From: Desulfovibrionaceae bacterium
Lineage (GTDB): Bacteria > Desulfobacterota > Desulfovibrionia > Desulfovibrionales > Desulfovibrionaceae
DNA: 52,907 nt
Assembly (NCBI GenBank): GCA_009773665.1
Contig: WSYE01000012.1
Span: forward strand, 1 to 52,907
Direction: 5' to 3'
Shown in pieces: positions 39,927 to 49,240 of the stretch. The notes below the pieces were generated by a model that was given only the letters and a program-made list of their open reading frames with translations, did not search any database and had not been told where the DNA came from. How positions within the stretch are numbered: the stretch's first letter is position 1; the number at the start of each line of letters is the position of its first letter. The position numbers and the translations under genes are program-made.

Positions 39927-41528
39927 CTAGATGGACAGCTTGGTCTCGGAGGGCTTGCCCACCAGCCACAGTTCCATCAGCGTGCGGCTGACGAAGATGG
40001 CCGTGAACATGGAGGCGACGATGCCCAGGAGCAGGGTCACGGCGAAGCCTCGGATCGGACCGGTGCCGAACTCGTAAAGCACGATAGCCGTGAGGCCGGT
40101 GGTGGCGTTGGCGTCCAGGATGGTCAGCGCGCCGCGCTGGAAACCTTCCTTGATGGACGCGCGCGAGGGCAGGCCGCGCCGTATCTCCTCGCGGATGCGC
40201 TCGAAGATGATGATGTTGGCGTCCACGGACAGGGCCATGGTCAGGATGATGCCCGCGATGCCGGGCAGGGTCAGCGTTGCGCCGAACAGGGACAGCCCGG
40301 CCAGGATGAGCACAATGTTAAACACCAGGGCAATGTTGGCCACCACGCCGGAGAAGCCGTAGTACACCAGCATGAACAAGGCGATGGCTCCACAGGCCAC
40401 CATGACGCTCATTATGCCGTTGTCGATGGATTCCTGCCCCAGGGAGGGACCGACCGTGCGCTGTTCCAGCACGTTCACCGGTGCGGGCAGCGCGCCTGCG
40501 CGCAGCACCACGGCCAGGTCGCGGGCTTCGCTCTCAGTGTAGCGGCCTGTGATCTGGGCCTTGCCGCCCACGATCTTGTCCTGGATGACCGGTGCGGAAT
40601 AAGCCTTGCCGTCCAGGATGATAGCCATGCGCTTCTTGATGTTCTCGCCGGTGATGCGCTCGAATATCTTGCCGCCGCGCGAGGTGAAGGTCAGGCCCAC
40701 GTAGGGCTGGTTGTTCTGCTGGTCGAAGTTGATGCGGGCGTCGGCGATGTGCTCGCCGGTCATCACCGCGTCGGACTTGACCACAATGGCCCGCTCGGTG
40801 AACTCGCCGCCGGGAGCGGCCACGCGCTCCATCACCAGTTCGCGGCCTGGGGGCAGCTGGCCCTTGGCCGCCTTGGCCATGTCCACGGAGTCGTCCACGA
40901 TCTTGAATTCCAGGTGCGCGGTCTTGCCCACCAGGGCGATGGCCCGATCGGGGTCTTTGAGGCCCGGAAGCTGGATCTGGATGCGGTCGCCAGCCTGCTT
41001 GCGGATGTCGGGCTCGGCCACACCGAACTGGTCGATGCGGTTGCGGATGGTCTTCACCGCCTGATCAACGGTGAGAGTTTCAAGGCTCTTGGCATATTCC
41101 GGAGTAAAGGAGACGGTGTATTTGACCTTGCCGTCGTCGATGACTTCGGCCTTGCCAACCTTGACGCCAGAGGCCTGCTTGCGCAGCAGTTCCTCGAAGT
41201 CGGCCCGCTTCTCGGGAGTGGCCAGCACGAATTCAAGACGACGGGAATCCAGCAGGTTCTGCCGGATGACGGTCATCTCCTTTTCCTGGGCGAAGGACTT
41301 GATGTCCTGCCCGGCCTGGGCCAGGGAGTTGCCCATGGCCTTGTCCACATCAACGCCAAGCGTCAGGTGGATGCCGCCCTTCAGGTCCAGGCCGAGGGCT
41401 ACCTGGTTCGAAGGAAGCATCTTGCCCAGCGGCGACTGCCGCACGGACTCGACGGAAGGCAGTGTGAACGCAAGCCCCAAAACCAGGGCGATAGCCACCA
41501 CGATCAAACGCCAGGACAAGCTGGACAT
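39927..41528 (-). CDS. secD: Protein translocase subunit SecD
   Basis: 533-residue RND-type membrane protein that pulls exported proteins using the proton motive force. TM1 (RLIVVAIALVLGLAFTLPSV), D1 motif GLDLKGGIHLTLGVD, periplasmic P1 domain, and five C-terminal TMs with ALSVDANIIIFERIREE and DANATTGLTAIVLYEFGTGP. The start ATG 41528 follows GGAGCGTGC. SecF normally follows SecD as a partner, but here the next element is a terminator and then convergent nadB. Confidence 0.95.
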   Translation of the reverse strand: MSSLSWRLIVVAIALVLGLAFTLPSVESVRQSPLGKMLPSNQVALGLDLKGGIHLTLGVDVDKAMGNSLAQAGQDIKSFAQEKEMTVIRQNLLDSRRLEFVLATPEKRADFEELLRKQASGVKVGKAEVIDDGKVKYTVSFTPEYAKSLETLTVDQAVKTIRNRIDQFGVAEPDIRKQAGDRIQIQLPGLKDPDRAIALVGKTAHLEFKIVDDSVDMAKAAKGQLPPGRELVMERVAAPGGEFTERAIVVKSDAVMTGEHIADARINFDQQNNQPYVGLTFTSRGGKIFERITGENIKKRMAIILDGKAYSAPVIQDKIVGGKAQITGRYTESEARDLAVVLRAGALPAPVNVLEQRTVGPSLGQESIDNGIMSVMVACGAIALFMLVYYGFSGVVANIALVFNIVLILAGLSLFGATLTLPGIAGIILTMALSVDANIIIFERIREEIRRGLPSRASIKEGFQRGALTILDANATTGLTAIVLYEFGTGPIRGFAVTLLLGIVASMFTAIFVSRTLMELWLVGKPSETKLSI

Positions 41529-41607
41529 GCACGCTCCTTACACGCGCGAAAAGGGGAAACCGCCGGTTTCCCCCTCGCAAATGGTCAAAAGGTCAGGCAG
41601 AACCGGT

Positions 41608-41979
41608 TTACTTCTTTTCTTCCGGCTTGTCTGCCTTCTTCTCGTCAGTCTTTTTGGCCTGGGCCGCGTCGGCCAGTCCGGCCACATAGGCGCGAAGAAC
41701 GGTGATGACCACGCCGGGGGCGATCTCGACCTTCACCTTGTCGTCGGTCACGGCGTCGATACGGCCTTCGATGCCGCCGCCGGTGACAACTTTGTCTCCG
41801 CGCTTGAGATTCTTGAGCATCTCACGCGTTTCCTTCTGCTTCTTCTGCTGGGGACGGATCAGCAGGAAGTAGAAGACCACGAACATCAGGACGAGGGGCA
41901 GAAACGACATCAACTGGTTTCCGCCGTCGGCGCCTGCGGGCGGCTGGCCCATGGCGTAGGCCATGCTGGTCAGGAACAT
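41608..41979 (-). CDS. yajC: Sec translocase accessory subunit YajC
   Basis: 123-residue single-span protein associated with SecDF. TM at ~23-42 (LMSFLPLVLMFVVFYFLLIR), then RPQQKKQKETREMLKNLKRG and DKVVTGGGIEGRI, the family signature, and a Lys/Glu-rich tail. ATG 41979 follows CTGGAGGATTTC. It sits 36 bp after the gltB3-type gene and 80 bp before secD. Confidence 0.95.
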   Translation of the reverse strand: MFLTSMAYAMGQPPAGADGGNQLMSFLPLVLMFVVFYFLLIRPQQKKQKETREMLKNLKRGDKVVTGGGIEGRIDAVTDDKVKVEIAPGVVITVLRAYVAGLADAAQAKKTDEKKADKPEEKK

Positions 41980-42015
41980 GAAATCCTCCAGTGAAAGGTT
42001 GCGGGTTCTTCCAGC

Positions 42016-42756
42016 CTAGCAGGCAACGTACAGGTTGCCGTAGGGACGATGGGAGAACGGTTTCACGCGCTGGAAGGGTTCTGTTAAAACGGCCTTCAAG
42101 TCAACCCCGAATTCCCGGCAGAACTGCTCCAGGTTCTCGGTGATGAGCTTCATGTCTTCCGCGTCGACAGGTTCGACCTTCAGGTTCGGGCCGAGCTGCT
42201 CGGCGGGAATCTCGCCGCGCACGTAGATGACGCCACCGTGCATGCCGGTCCCCATGGAGCGGCCGCAGATGGGAGCGTCGGGTTTTCCGGTGATCATGCC
42301 CAGCAGGATGATCGCTCCCCCGGCCATGTACTCGCCCAGGAAGTCTCCGGCCTTGCCGCCGATCACCAGCACGGGGAACTTCTCCTTGTAGGCCTTCATG
42401 TGAATGCCCACGCGGTAGCCCACGTCGCCCTTGATCAGCACCTTGCCGCCGCGCATGGCGTAACCCACCACGTCGCCGGCCATGCCGTTGATGATGATCA
42501 GGCCTTCGTCCATGGTGTTGGCCACGCCGTCCTGGACGTTACCTTCCACGCGGATGGTGGGTCCACGCATGAAGGCGGCCATGTCCTGGCCGGGCACGCC
42601 GTGGATGAGGAACTTGAGGTCCCCGTCCAGGCCGTCGGCGATATAGCGCTGGCCGCGCACGTTCACGATCTCGAACTCGGTTTCGCCCTTGGCGACCAGT
42701 TCGCGGATCTGCTGGTTCAACTCACGATAATAGACATTGTCGGCATCGAGCAGCAT
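42016..42756 (-). CDS. Glutamate synthase GXGXG-domain subunit (GltB3-type)
   Basis: 246 residues forming the right-handed beta-helix that is the C-terminal domain of classical large GltB. Visible repeats: GPTIRVEGNVQDGVANTMDE, GLIIINGMAGDVVGYAMRGG, KVLIKGDVGYRVGIHMKAYK, GGKAGDFLGEYMAGGAIILL, GTGMHGGVIYVRGEI. It is thought to position the GATase and synthase modules. One stand-alone polypeptide of an archaeal-type split enzyme. ATG 42756 lies 11 bp after the GATase stop. Confidence 0.92.
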   Translation of the reverse strand: MLLDADNVYYRELNQQIRELVAKGETEFEIVNVRGQRYIADGLDGDLKFLIHGVPGQDMAAFMRGPTIRVEGNVQDGVANTMDEGLIIINGMAGDVVGYAMRGGKVLIKGDVGYRVGIHMKAYKEKFPVLVIGGKAGDFLGEYMAGGAIILLGMITGKPDAPICGRSMGTGMHGGVIYVRGEIPAEQLGPNLKVEPVDAEDMKLITENLEQFCREFGVDLKAVLTEPFQRVKPFSHRPYGNLYVAC

Positions 42757-42767
42757 GTCGCGTCCTC

Positions 42768-43865
42768 TTAATCTTCCAGCTTCACGATGACGGGTTCGCC
42801 CGCTTTGGGCGCCCAGACGGTGTCCAGCTCACGGCAGACGTCGCGGATGGAGGACTCTTCGCTGGACATGAACACGTTGGAACCGCTCTCGGCCACGATC
42901 AGGGGCCGAAGCTTGATGCGGTCGTTCAGGCCCATGAGGCAGGTGCCGTCTGAGACCAGGATGGCGAAGGGGCCGTTCAGGAGCGCCGGGCCGTACACCA
43001 TGCGCAGGGCCTCGAAAGCCTTGCGCTGTTCCTCGGGCATGCGGTCGATCTCGTCCCAGAACGGGGGCGCGAAGACCCAACTGGCCATACGCAGGGACAA
43101 CCCATGCTTGCGGATGAGCATGTCGATCTCGTAGGCCACGACCTCGGTGTCGGTCATGAGCGTGCACTCGTAGTCGTGCTCGCACAGGTAACGACGGTTG
43201 ATGCCGTAGGAGCTGATCTCGCCGTTGTGCACGATGGACCAGTCCAGCAGGGTGAACGGGTGCGCCCCGCCCCACCAGCCGGGGGTATTGGTCGGGAAGC
43301 GGTTGTGCCCGGTCCAGATGTAGCCCTGGTATTCGTCCAGGCGGAAGAACTCGGCGATGTCCTCGGGGAAGCCGACGCCTTTGAAAGCACCCATGTTCTT
43401 GCCCGAAGAGAAGACGAAGGCCGGGGTCTTCTTGTTGATGTGCATGATGACGTTGACGACGTAGTCTTTCTCGTCGTTGGTGCGCCACTTGGGCCGGTCG
43501 CCGCCCTGTTTGGCCGACAGGAAGAAGCGCCACACGATGGGCGGGTTCTTGATGGCCAGGGTGGGCTTGGTCGGGATGGGCTGGGACTCGTGGATCACGA
43601 AGAACTTCTTGATGAGTTCCTCGGCGGAGTCCAGGCCTTCCTGGGTTTCGCACATGATGTGGAAGGCGTACTTGTCGGCGTGGTCGGGGTAGATGCCGTA
43701 CGCCGCAAAGCCGCCGCCCAGGCCGTTGCCTCGGTCGTGCATGGTGCACATGGCCTGGATGGGCATGGACCCGGGGATCAGCTCACGCTTGGTGTTGATG
43801 ACACCGAAGACGCCGCAGCCCGAAATGTCCTTCTGGAAGTCGTAATATCTTTCTGGAGCCTTCAT
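42768..43865 (-). CDS. Glutamate synthase glutaminase subunit (class II GATase, GltB1-type)
   Basis: 365-residue Ntn-hydrolase that releases ammonia from glutamine. The nucleophile is not residue 2 but Cys17 (SGCGVFGVINTKRE), so a 16-residue propeptide must be cleaved. Other marks: HDRGNGLGGGFAAYG, TGHNRFPTNTPGWWGGAHPF, VHNGEISSYG, LMTDTEVVAYEID, NGPFAILVSDG. It is one of five co-directional genes for the split synthase. Start ATG 43865. Confidence 0.93.
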   Translation of the reverse strand: MKAPERYYDFQKDISGCGVFGVINTKRELIPGSMPIQAMCTMHDRGNGLGGGFAAYGIYPDHADKYAFHIMCETQEGLDSAEELIKKFFVIHESQPIPTKPTLAIKNPPIVWRFFLSAKQGGDRPKWRTNDEKDYVVNVIMHINKKTPAFVFSSGKNMGAFKGVGFPEDIAEFFRLDEYQGYIWTGHNRFPTNTPGWWGGAHPFTLLDWSIVHNGEISSYGINRRYLCEHDYECTLMTDTEVVAYEIDMLIRKHGLSLRMASWVFAPPFWDEIDRMPEEQRKAFEALRMVYGPALLNGPFAILVSDGTCLMGLNDRIKLRPLIVAESGSNVFMSSEESSIRDVCRELDTVWAPKAGEPVIVKLED

Positions 43866-43881
43866 TGGCTTTCACGTCTCC

Positions 43882-45171
43882 TTACACGATCTCTTGCGCG
43901 CCGACAGGGTTGAACTGCTCGTCGAAGAAACCTTCCGGCCATTGCAGGATGGAGGGCCTGCCGCTGACGAGCTTTTCCTTGGTTTCGGCGTCCAGAGGGA
44001 ATTTGAAGCGGATGAAGCCGGTGTACAGACCGGCGATGTCGATCTCGCCCAGGAGCACGTAGCCCACCAGCTTGCCGTCCTTGAAGACCAGCTTGCGGTA
44101 GGTGCCGTGTTCCTCGTCCAGGTTGTCGGCCACTTCTATGCCCTGCTCACCGGGAGCGGGGTTGACCACGCCGACGGAGACCGTGGGCAGGCCGTAGAAG
44201 GCGATGGCGTTCATGGCCAGGCCGCCGCTGTAGGGGCTGGCCGCGCCGGCCATGTTCTTGCCAGCGTAGAAGCCCTGGTTGAAGGCGTTGGGCCAGATGG
44301 GCACCACGCGGTTCTCGTCCAGGATGAGATCCTTGGCCTGGGCCACGTCGCCCGCCGCGTACACGTCGGGATCAGAGGATGCCAGGCTGTCGTCAACGAT
44401 GATGCCACGGTCCACGGTGATGCCCGCGTCCTTGGCCAGGCTGGACGCCGGGACCACGCCGATGGCGATGACCACGGCCTGGGCGGGCAGGAAGGTGCCG
44501 TCTTTCAGGGTCACGCCCTGGACCGCGCCGCCCGCGTCGCGCTTGATCTCAGTGGCCTGGGTGCCGCAGTGGACGCTGATGCCCACTTCGTCCAGGCGCT
44601 TGGCCACGAGGTTTCCGGCCTTGTCGTCGAAGGCCGCCGACAGCACGCGGGGGGCAAGCTCCACGATGGAAACCTTCACGCCGCGATCATGCAGGGACTC
44701 CGCAGCCTTCAGGCCGATGAGTCCTCCGCCGATCACCACCACATTCTTGCAGTTCTTGGCCACGTCGATCAGCGTCTCGGCGTGGGCCAGGGTGGTGAAG
44801 CTGTACACGCCGGAGCCGTCCTTGCCGGACAGGGGCGGAATGAACGGCACGCCGCCGGTGGCGATCAGCAGCTTGTCGTAGGGATAGTTGTGTCCGTCGG
44901 CCGTGGCCACGGTCTTGGCCTTGGCGTCGACGCCGGTCACTTTGGTACCCAGCATCATCTTGACCTTGAACTTGTCGTAGAAGGTGACGGGGCGAAGCTG
45001 CATGCGCTCCGGCCCGATCTTCCCGGCCAGCAGGTAGGAGATGAGCGGACGACCGTAAGTGGGGCTGCTTTCCTCGGAGATGACCGTGATCTCGCCGTCC
45101 GGGTCCACCCTGCGGATGCCCTCGATCGCGCCCACGCTGGCCACGCCGTTGCCCACGATAACATATTTCAT
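43882..45171 (-). CDS. FAD-dependent NAD(P)H oxidoreductase of the glutamate synthase operon
   Basis: 429 residues, ATG 45171 (MKYVIVGNGVASVGAIEGIR) after GGAGAATC. Two-dinucleotide-binding fold: the FAD motif at the N-terminus, NAD(P) motif VVVIGGGLIGLKAAESLHDR, and TSDPDVYAAGDVAQA-type C-terminal FAD site (SSDPDVYAAGDVAQAKDLIL). Probably supplies electrons from NAD(P)H to the synthase via the adjacent ferredoxin, in place of the usual GltD. It resembles nitrite reductase/rubredoxin reductase-type enzymes more than GltD. Confidence 0.9.
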   Translation of the reverse strand: MKYVIVGNGVASVGAIEGIRRVDPDGEITVISEESSPTYGRPLISYLLAGKIGPERMQLRPVTFYDKFKVKMMLGTKVTGVDAKAKTVATADGHNYPYDKLLIATGGVPFIPPLSGKDGSGVYSFTTLAHAETLIDVAKNCKNVVVIGGGLIGLKAAESLHDRGVKVSIVELAPRVLSAAFDDKAGNLVAKRLDEVGISVHCGTQATEIKRDAGGAVQGVTLKDGTFLPAQAVVIAIGVVPASSLAKDAGITVDRGIIVDDSLASSDPDVYAAGDVAQAKDLILDENRVVPIWPNAFNQGFYAGKNMAGAASPYSGGLAMNAIAFYGLPTVSVGVVNPAPGEQGIEVADNLDEEHGTYRKLVFKDGKLVGYVLLGEIDIAGLYTGFIRFKFPLDAETKEKLVSGRPSILQWPEGFFDEQFNPVGAQEIV

Positions 45172-45184
45172 CGTGATTCTCCGT

Positions 45185-45637
45185 TTAGTCCGAGCCGCGA
45201 TCTTCGAAGACCAGGCCAGCGTTGGGACAGGCTTCCACACAGGCGGGCGTGTCGCGGCCCGCGCACATGTCGCACTTGACGATCTTTTCCTTGAACGGGT
45301 GCCTGCGGATGGAGCCGAAGGGGCAGGCCATCAGGCAGGACCAGCAGCCCACGCACTGCTCTTCGTTGTATTCGCAGCGCCCGGTCTCCGTGTTCTTGGT
45401 AAGCGCGCCCGAGATGCAGGCGGCCACGCACATGGGTTCCTGGCAGTGGCGGCAGGACAGGGCCACGCACACGGCTCCCTCCTGGGCGACGTTGCGCCGG
45501 GGAGCCAGGCCTTCCTGGGCCTTCTCCACGTTGTGGGCCAGGATGTGGTCCTTGGTCTTGGAGTGGGCCGTCACGCAGGCGACCTCGCACAGGTGGCAGC
45601 CGATGCAGACTTCCTTGTTGGGGTATATCTTTTTCAT
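45185..45637 (-). CDS. Polyferredoxin-type 4Fe-4S protein of the glutamate synthase operon
   Basis: 150 residues with four Cys-rich clusters in the HycB/DmsB-like pattern: CIGCHLCEVACVTAH, CRHCQEPMCVAACISGAL, CVGCWSCLMACPFGSI, CDMCAGRDTPACVEACPNAG. Likely an electron conduit between the FAD subunit and GltB2. ATG 45637 (MKKIYPNKEV) after GGGAGG, three bases after the gltB2 stop. Confidence 0.93.
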   Translation of the reverse strand: MKKIYPNKEVCIGCHLCEVACVTAHSKTKDHILAHNVEKAQEGLAPRRNVAQEGAVCVALSCRHCQEPMCVAACISGALTKNTETGRCEYNEEQCVGCWSCLMACPFGSIRRHPFKEKIVKCDMCAGRDTPACVEACPNAGLVFEDRGSD

Positions 45638-45640
45638 GGC

Positions 45641-47173
45641 TTACCTCCCGGCTGCCTTGACGCCCAGGGTGTCCAGCTCGATCTGGTTCAGGCCCACGGC
45701 GCGCAGCTTGTCGCGGTTGCCGCGCAGGCTCTCGATGGAGTTGAGGCCCATGCCGCCAAGCATTTCCTCGATCTCGTGCGCCCAGGCCTTCATCAGGTTG
45801 GCCATCTTCTTGGCGGCGATATCGGGGTTCTGGCGCTTGGCCAGGTAGGGGTCGTTGGTGGCGATGCCCCAGGGGCACTTGCCGGTGTAGCAGCGGGCGC
45901 ACAGGGTGCAGCCCACGGCCAGCAGCGCGGCGGTGCCGATGTACACGGCGTCCGCGCCCAGGGCGATGGCCTTGACCACGTCGGCGGAGCAGCGCGTGCC
46001 GCCTGCCGCCACGATGGAGGCGTTATTGCGGATACCCTCGTCGCGCAGGCGCTGGTCAACAGAAGCGAGCGCCAGCTCGATGGGGATGCCCACGTTGTCG
46101 CGGATCATGGCCGGAGCCGCGCCAGTGCCGCCGCGCATGCCGTCGATGGCCACGATGTCCGCGCCGGCGCGAACAACGCCCGAGGCGATGGCCGCGACGT
46201 TATGCACTGCCGCGATCTTCACCGACACCGGGACCTTGTACTCGCTGGCTTCCTTGAGGGCGTAGATCAGCTGGTGCAGGTCCTCGATGGAGTAGATGTC
46301 GTGGTGCGGGGCCGGGGAGATGGCGTCGGAGCCAATGGGCACCATGCGCGTCTCGGAGACCTTGGCGTTGATCTTCTCGCCGGGCAGGTGTCCGCCGATG
46401 CCGGGCTTGGCGCCCTGGCCGATCTTGATTTCGATGGCGGCGCCAGCGTTCAGGTAGTCGCGGTGGACGCCGAAGCGGCCCGACGCAACCTGCACGATGG
46501 TGTTCTTGCCGTATTTGTACAGCGACTGGTGCAAGCCGCCTTCACCGGTGTTGTAGTAGGTCCCGAGCTCCGACGCCGCACGCGCCATGGCGATGTGCAG
46601 GTTGAAGTTGATGGACCCGAAGCTCATGGCCGAGAACATGATGGGGAAGTTCAGGGCGATGTTGGGCTTCAGCTTGGTCTTGACCCTTGGCCCCTCGGGG
46701 GTCTCCTCGAACTCCAGGCGGGTGGGCTTGGAACCAAGGAAGGTCCGAAGCTCCATGGGCTCGCGCAGGGGGTCGATGGAGGGGTTGGTCACCTGGCTGG
46801 CGTCGAGCAGCAGGTTGTCCCAGTAGACGGGAATATCCGCCGGGGAACCCATGCCGGACAGCAACACGCCGCCGGTGTCGGCCTGCTTGTAGATGTTCTT
46901 GATGAACACCGGCCGCCACAAGGCGTTCGCTTTGAAGTTTGAGGGCTTCTCCTGGATGAGGAGAGCCTGTGTGGGACACAACGCCTCGCAACGGTGGCAA
47001 CCGATGCATTTCGTGTTGTCGTGGCGGACGCACTGCCGGGCTTCATCCCAGAAGTGGACACCATATGAACACTGGCGCACGCACACCTGGCAATTGATGC
47101 AGGCGTCCTTGTCCCGGACGACGAAGAAGTCGTGGTAGTTCTTGTTGATGGGAGCGAAGGCCAAGACGGTCAC
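45641..47173 (-). CDS. Glutamate synthase FMN/Fe-S catalytic subunit (GltB2-type) with ferredoxin domain
   Basis: 510 residues. The N-terminal 2[4Fe-4S] ferredoxin (CINCQVCVRQCSYGV; CIGCHRCEALCPTQA) is followed by the FMN-binding synthase barrel (MFSAMSFGSINFNLHIAMAR, IKIGQGAKPGIGGHLPGEKI, VAIDGMRGGTGAAPAMIRDN, GADAVYIGTAALLAVGCTLC). It makes two glutamates from 2-oxoglutarate and ammonia delivered by the glutaminase. The listed start is GTG 47173; TTG 47164 has better spacing to AGAGGTG. First gene of the operon. Confidence 0.93.
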   Translation of the reverse strand: MTVLAFAPINKNYHDFFVVRDKDACINCQVCVRQCSYGVHFWDEARQCVRHDNTKCIGCHRCEALCPTQALLIQEKPSNFKANALWRPVFIKNIYKQADTGGVLLSGMGSPADIPVYWDNLLLDASQVTNPSIDPLREPMELRTFLGSKPTRLEFEETPEGPRVKTKLKPNIALNFPIMFSAMSFGSINFNLHIAMARAASELGTYYNTGEGGLHQSLYKYGKNTIVQVASGRFGVHRDYLNAGAAIEIKIGQGAKPGIGGHLPGEKINAKVSETRMVPIGSDAISPAPHHDIYSIEDLHQLIYALKEASEYKVPVSVKIAAVHNVAAIASGVVRAGADIVAIDGMRGGTGAAPAMIRDNVGIPIELALASVDQRLRDEGIRNNASIVAAGGTRCSADVVKAIALGADAVYIGTAALLAVGCTLCARCYTGKCPWGIATNDPYLAKRQNPDIAAKKMANLMKAWAHEIEEMLGGMGLNSIESLRGNRDKLRAVGLNQIELDTLGVKAAGR

Positions 47174-47809
47174 CTCTTTCGAAACGTTTTAGCGGGGGTA
47201 TGAGGGGGCCGTTGGTGCGGCGTCCCCGGCCCGCTTCCCCTGCAAGACGGCGGGCCGAGATGCCCCTGCGGCATGGGTGGCCGGGGCTTAAAAGTGGGAA
47301 ATGGAGAATGTGTATTATCTTGTGATTCGTCAAGCAAAAAAGAGGGTAACGATAACCCCGGAAACAAGGCGAGTCAACGGAATCCGGCGTTTTTCGCGGC
47401 TTCCGGGGTATTTACATTATGGAAACTTTTTTCACGGCGTTCCTCTGGGCGCACCAGAGTTGTCATATTGGGAGAGGGCGCGCCGATGGCGGAAATTCCC
47501 GGCAGAACTGGCCTGGATGGCGGGTTGGCGGGGTTTTGAGGGGGATAGGGGGAGAACGTTACGTTTTTGAAGATTGAGTTAAAATACCATACTTAATTAG
47601 TATGAAATTTAAGCAAGTATCGCGTCCTCCTGCTCCGGCTTTGATTGTCCAGGGCAGCGCGTTCGGCATGCTCTTCGGCGTACTTGACTCCCCGGCGTCA
47701 CCCTCTTGGCCTGCATCTTGCTCTGTTCTCCGGCAGCCGGAATCCGTCAACAGCCTGACGCGAATCTCCCAAGCCTCCGGCATGTCTCCAGGCGACCAAG
47801 GAGCCCCCG
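47174..47809. other. Divergent control region between glt operon and radical SAM gene
   Basis: About 640 bases. The glt side has GC-rich potential leader stems (for example GGCCCGCCGTCTTG / GGGAAGCGGGCC region, 47218-47285) and an AT-rich promoter-like stretch around 47310-47420. The radical SAM side has an exact inverted repeat at 47588-47604. A frame from 47602 has no ribosome site and overlaps the radical SAM gene, so it is not called. Confidence 0.45.
47588..47604. promoter_or_regulatory. Palindromic candidate operator
   Basis: CATACT-TAATT-AGTATG, a perfect 6-bp inverted repeat with AT-rich centre about 205 bp upstream of the radical SAM start. Type of regulator unknown. Confidence 0.35.
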
Positions 47810-48886
47810 ATGCGCTACTCGCAGCAAGCCACGCTCATGAGCAAGTATCTCTATCCGTCCATGGCCCAGAACGGCGTGGCGGAGATCCCCACGTTTCCCC
47901 AGGAGATCATGCTGACCACCACCTTCAACTGCAACTACCGCTGCCGCATGTGCTTCCAGGAGCACTACGACAAGCGGGAGATGCCCTGGGAGATGGTTGA
48001 GAAGCTGCGCGACGCGCTGTATTTCGCGGACACACTGCAAATCATCGGCGGCGAGCCCATGATCTGGTCGCATTTCAAACGGGCTGTGGCCCTGGCCAAC
48101 GAGACATCCACCAAGGTGCGCATCACCACCAACGGTTCTCTTATGGATACGGAAATGAACCGCTTCCTCGTGGAGAACGAGGTCTTCGATCTGCGCATCA
48201 GCATGGACGCGGCAACCTCCAAGACCTACAAGCACATCCGGGGTGGCAATTTTCTGCGCCTCTTGAACAACGTCCAGGAACTCTCCAGATTCAAGCAGCT
48301 CGCCGGGACAGAGTGGCCCATCGTCGAGTTCAACGTGGTGGCCATGAAGTCCAACGTTGGCGAATTGACCAAGCTGATCGCCCTGGCCGATTCCCTCGGT
48401 GTGTACCAGGTCAACGTGCACTACATGAACTGCACACGCGAGGAGTGGCTTCCCGAGTCCCTGTATTTTCATCAGGACTATTCGGACGAGTGCCTGCTCA
48501 AGGCGTCCGAGGCCGCCACGGCGGTCGGGATGCGCATCAACCTGCCGGTTCCCTTCAAGGGCGAGGCCGTTTCGCAGACCCGTGTGAGCACCCGCTGCGA
48601 CGAGCCGTGGAGGGCGTTTCTGGTGAACATGGACGGCGTGTGCCAGATCTGCTGCGGCGGGGCGGACGCCGTGGGCAACCTGAACGAATCGGACTTCATG
48701 GAGATGTGGAACGGCGCGGCGATTCAGGCTCTACGATCCACGGTAAACAGCCCGAACAAGCCCGATTACTGCCGCAAGTGCTTCGGGCGGATGCAGAAGG
48801 TGGAGTCCATCTACACCCACTTGTCGAGGCCCTTGGCCGCGAAGTTCAAAGCGGGAGAGCTGCTGCTCGACCGAGAGGCTTCCTGA
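47810..48886 (+). CDS. Radical SAM protein with SPASM-like C-terminus
   Basis: 358 residues, ATG 47810 after AAGGAG. The radical SAM cluster motif is CNYRCRMC (Cys41, Cys45, Cys48), followed by IIGGEPMIWSHF (GGE motif) and TTNGSLMDTEM. The C-terminal Cys-rich part (CDEPWRAFLVNMDGVCQICC, then YCRKC) matches an auxiliary Fe-S SPASM/twitch domain. Such proteins modify peptides, install cofactors or act on metabolites. No precursor peptide or partner enzyme is evident next door, so substrate is unknown. Confidence 0.87.
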   Translation: MRYSQQATLMSKYLYPSMAQNGVAEIPTFPQEIMLTTTFNCNYRCRMCFQEHYDKREMPWEMVEKLRDALYFADTLQIIGGEPMIWSHFKRAVALANETSTKVRITTNGSLMDTEMNRFLVENEVFDLRISMDAATSKTYKHIRGGNFLRLLNNVQELSRFKQLAGTEWPIVEFNVVAMKSNVGELTKLIALADSLGVYQVNVHYMNCTREEWLPESLYFHQDYSDECLLKASEAATAVGMRINLPVPFKGEAVSQTRVSTRCDEPWRAFLVNMDGVCQICCGGADAVGNLNESDFMEMWNGAAIQALRSTVNSPNKPDYCRKCFGRMQKVESIYTHLSRPLAAKFKAGELLLDREAS

Positions 48887-49240
48887 AGGTGCTTCATCTA
48901 CAGCGACGCAATAACATTGAAAGGAGACGCATCGGCTCCAGTCTGGTCGGCGCTGTACCATCGATGACCTAGCGATGCCCTTCCCGGCTGTCTGCCTGTT
49001 GCCCGACCTTCCCACTGGGTCAGGGATTCGAGCCGTTCCCAATCCACCTCATGGCCAAGTGCATGCGGGGCAGGCTGTCCGCGCCCGCGCTCCTAGACGA
49101 GCCTTCTTCACGTTCCGGCTCATCCCTACCCTGCTCGGCCAGATCACTCCCGGACTTTCGCCACTTGCGAACCATCCCGCCCTGGTCTAGAAGGCAACCG
49201 TATCGGCCTGCCAGCCGCCACCATACGGAGACTCCCGCCA
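48887..49240. other. Intergenic region before carbonic anhydrase
   Basis: 354 bases; I see no gene, tRNA or convincing terminator. Short frames present lack ribosome sites. Confidence 0.45.

Noticed and set aside
47602-48000. 132-codon frame upstream of the radical SAM gene, considered as a precursor peptide
   Set aside because: No ribosome site and its second half is simply another frame of the radical SAM gene.
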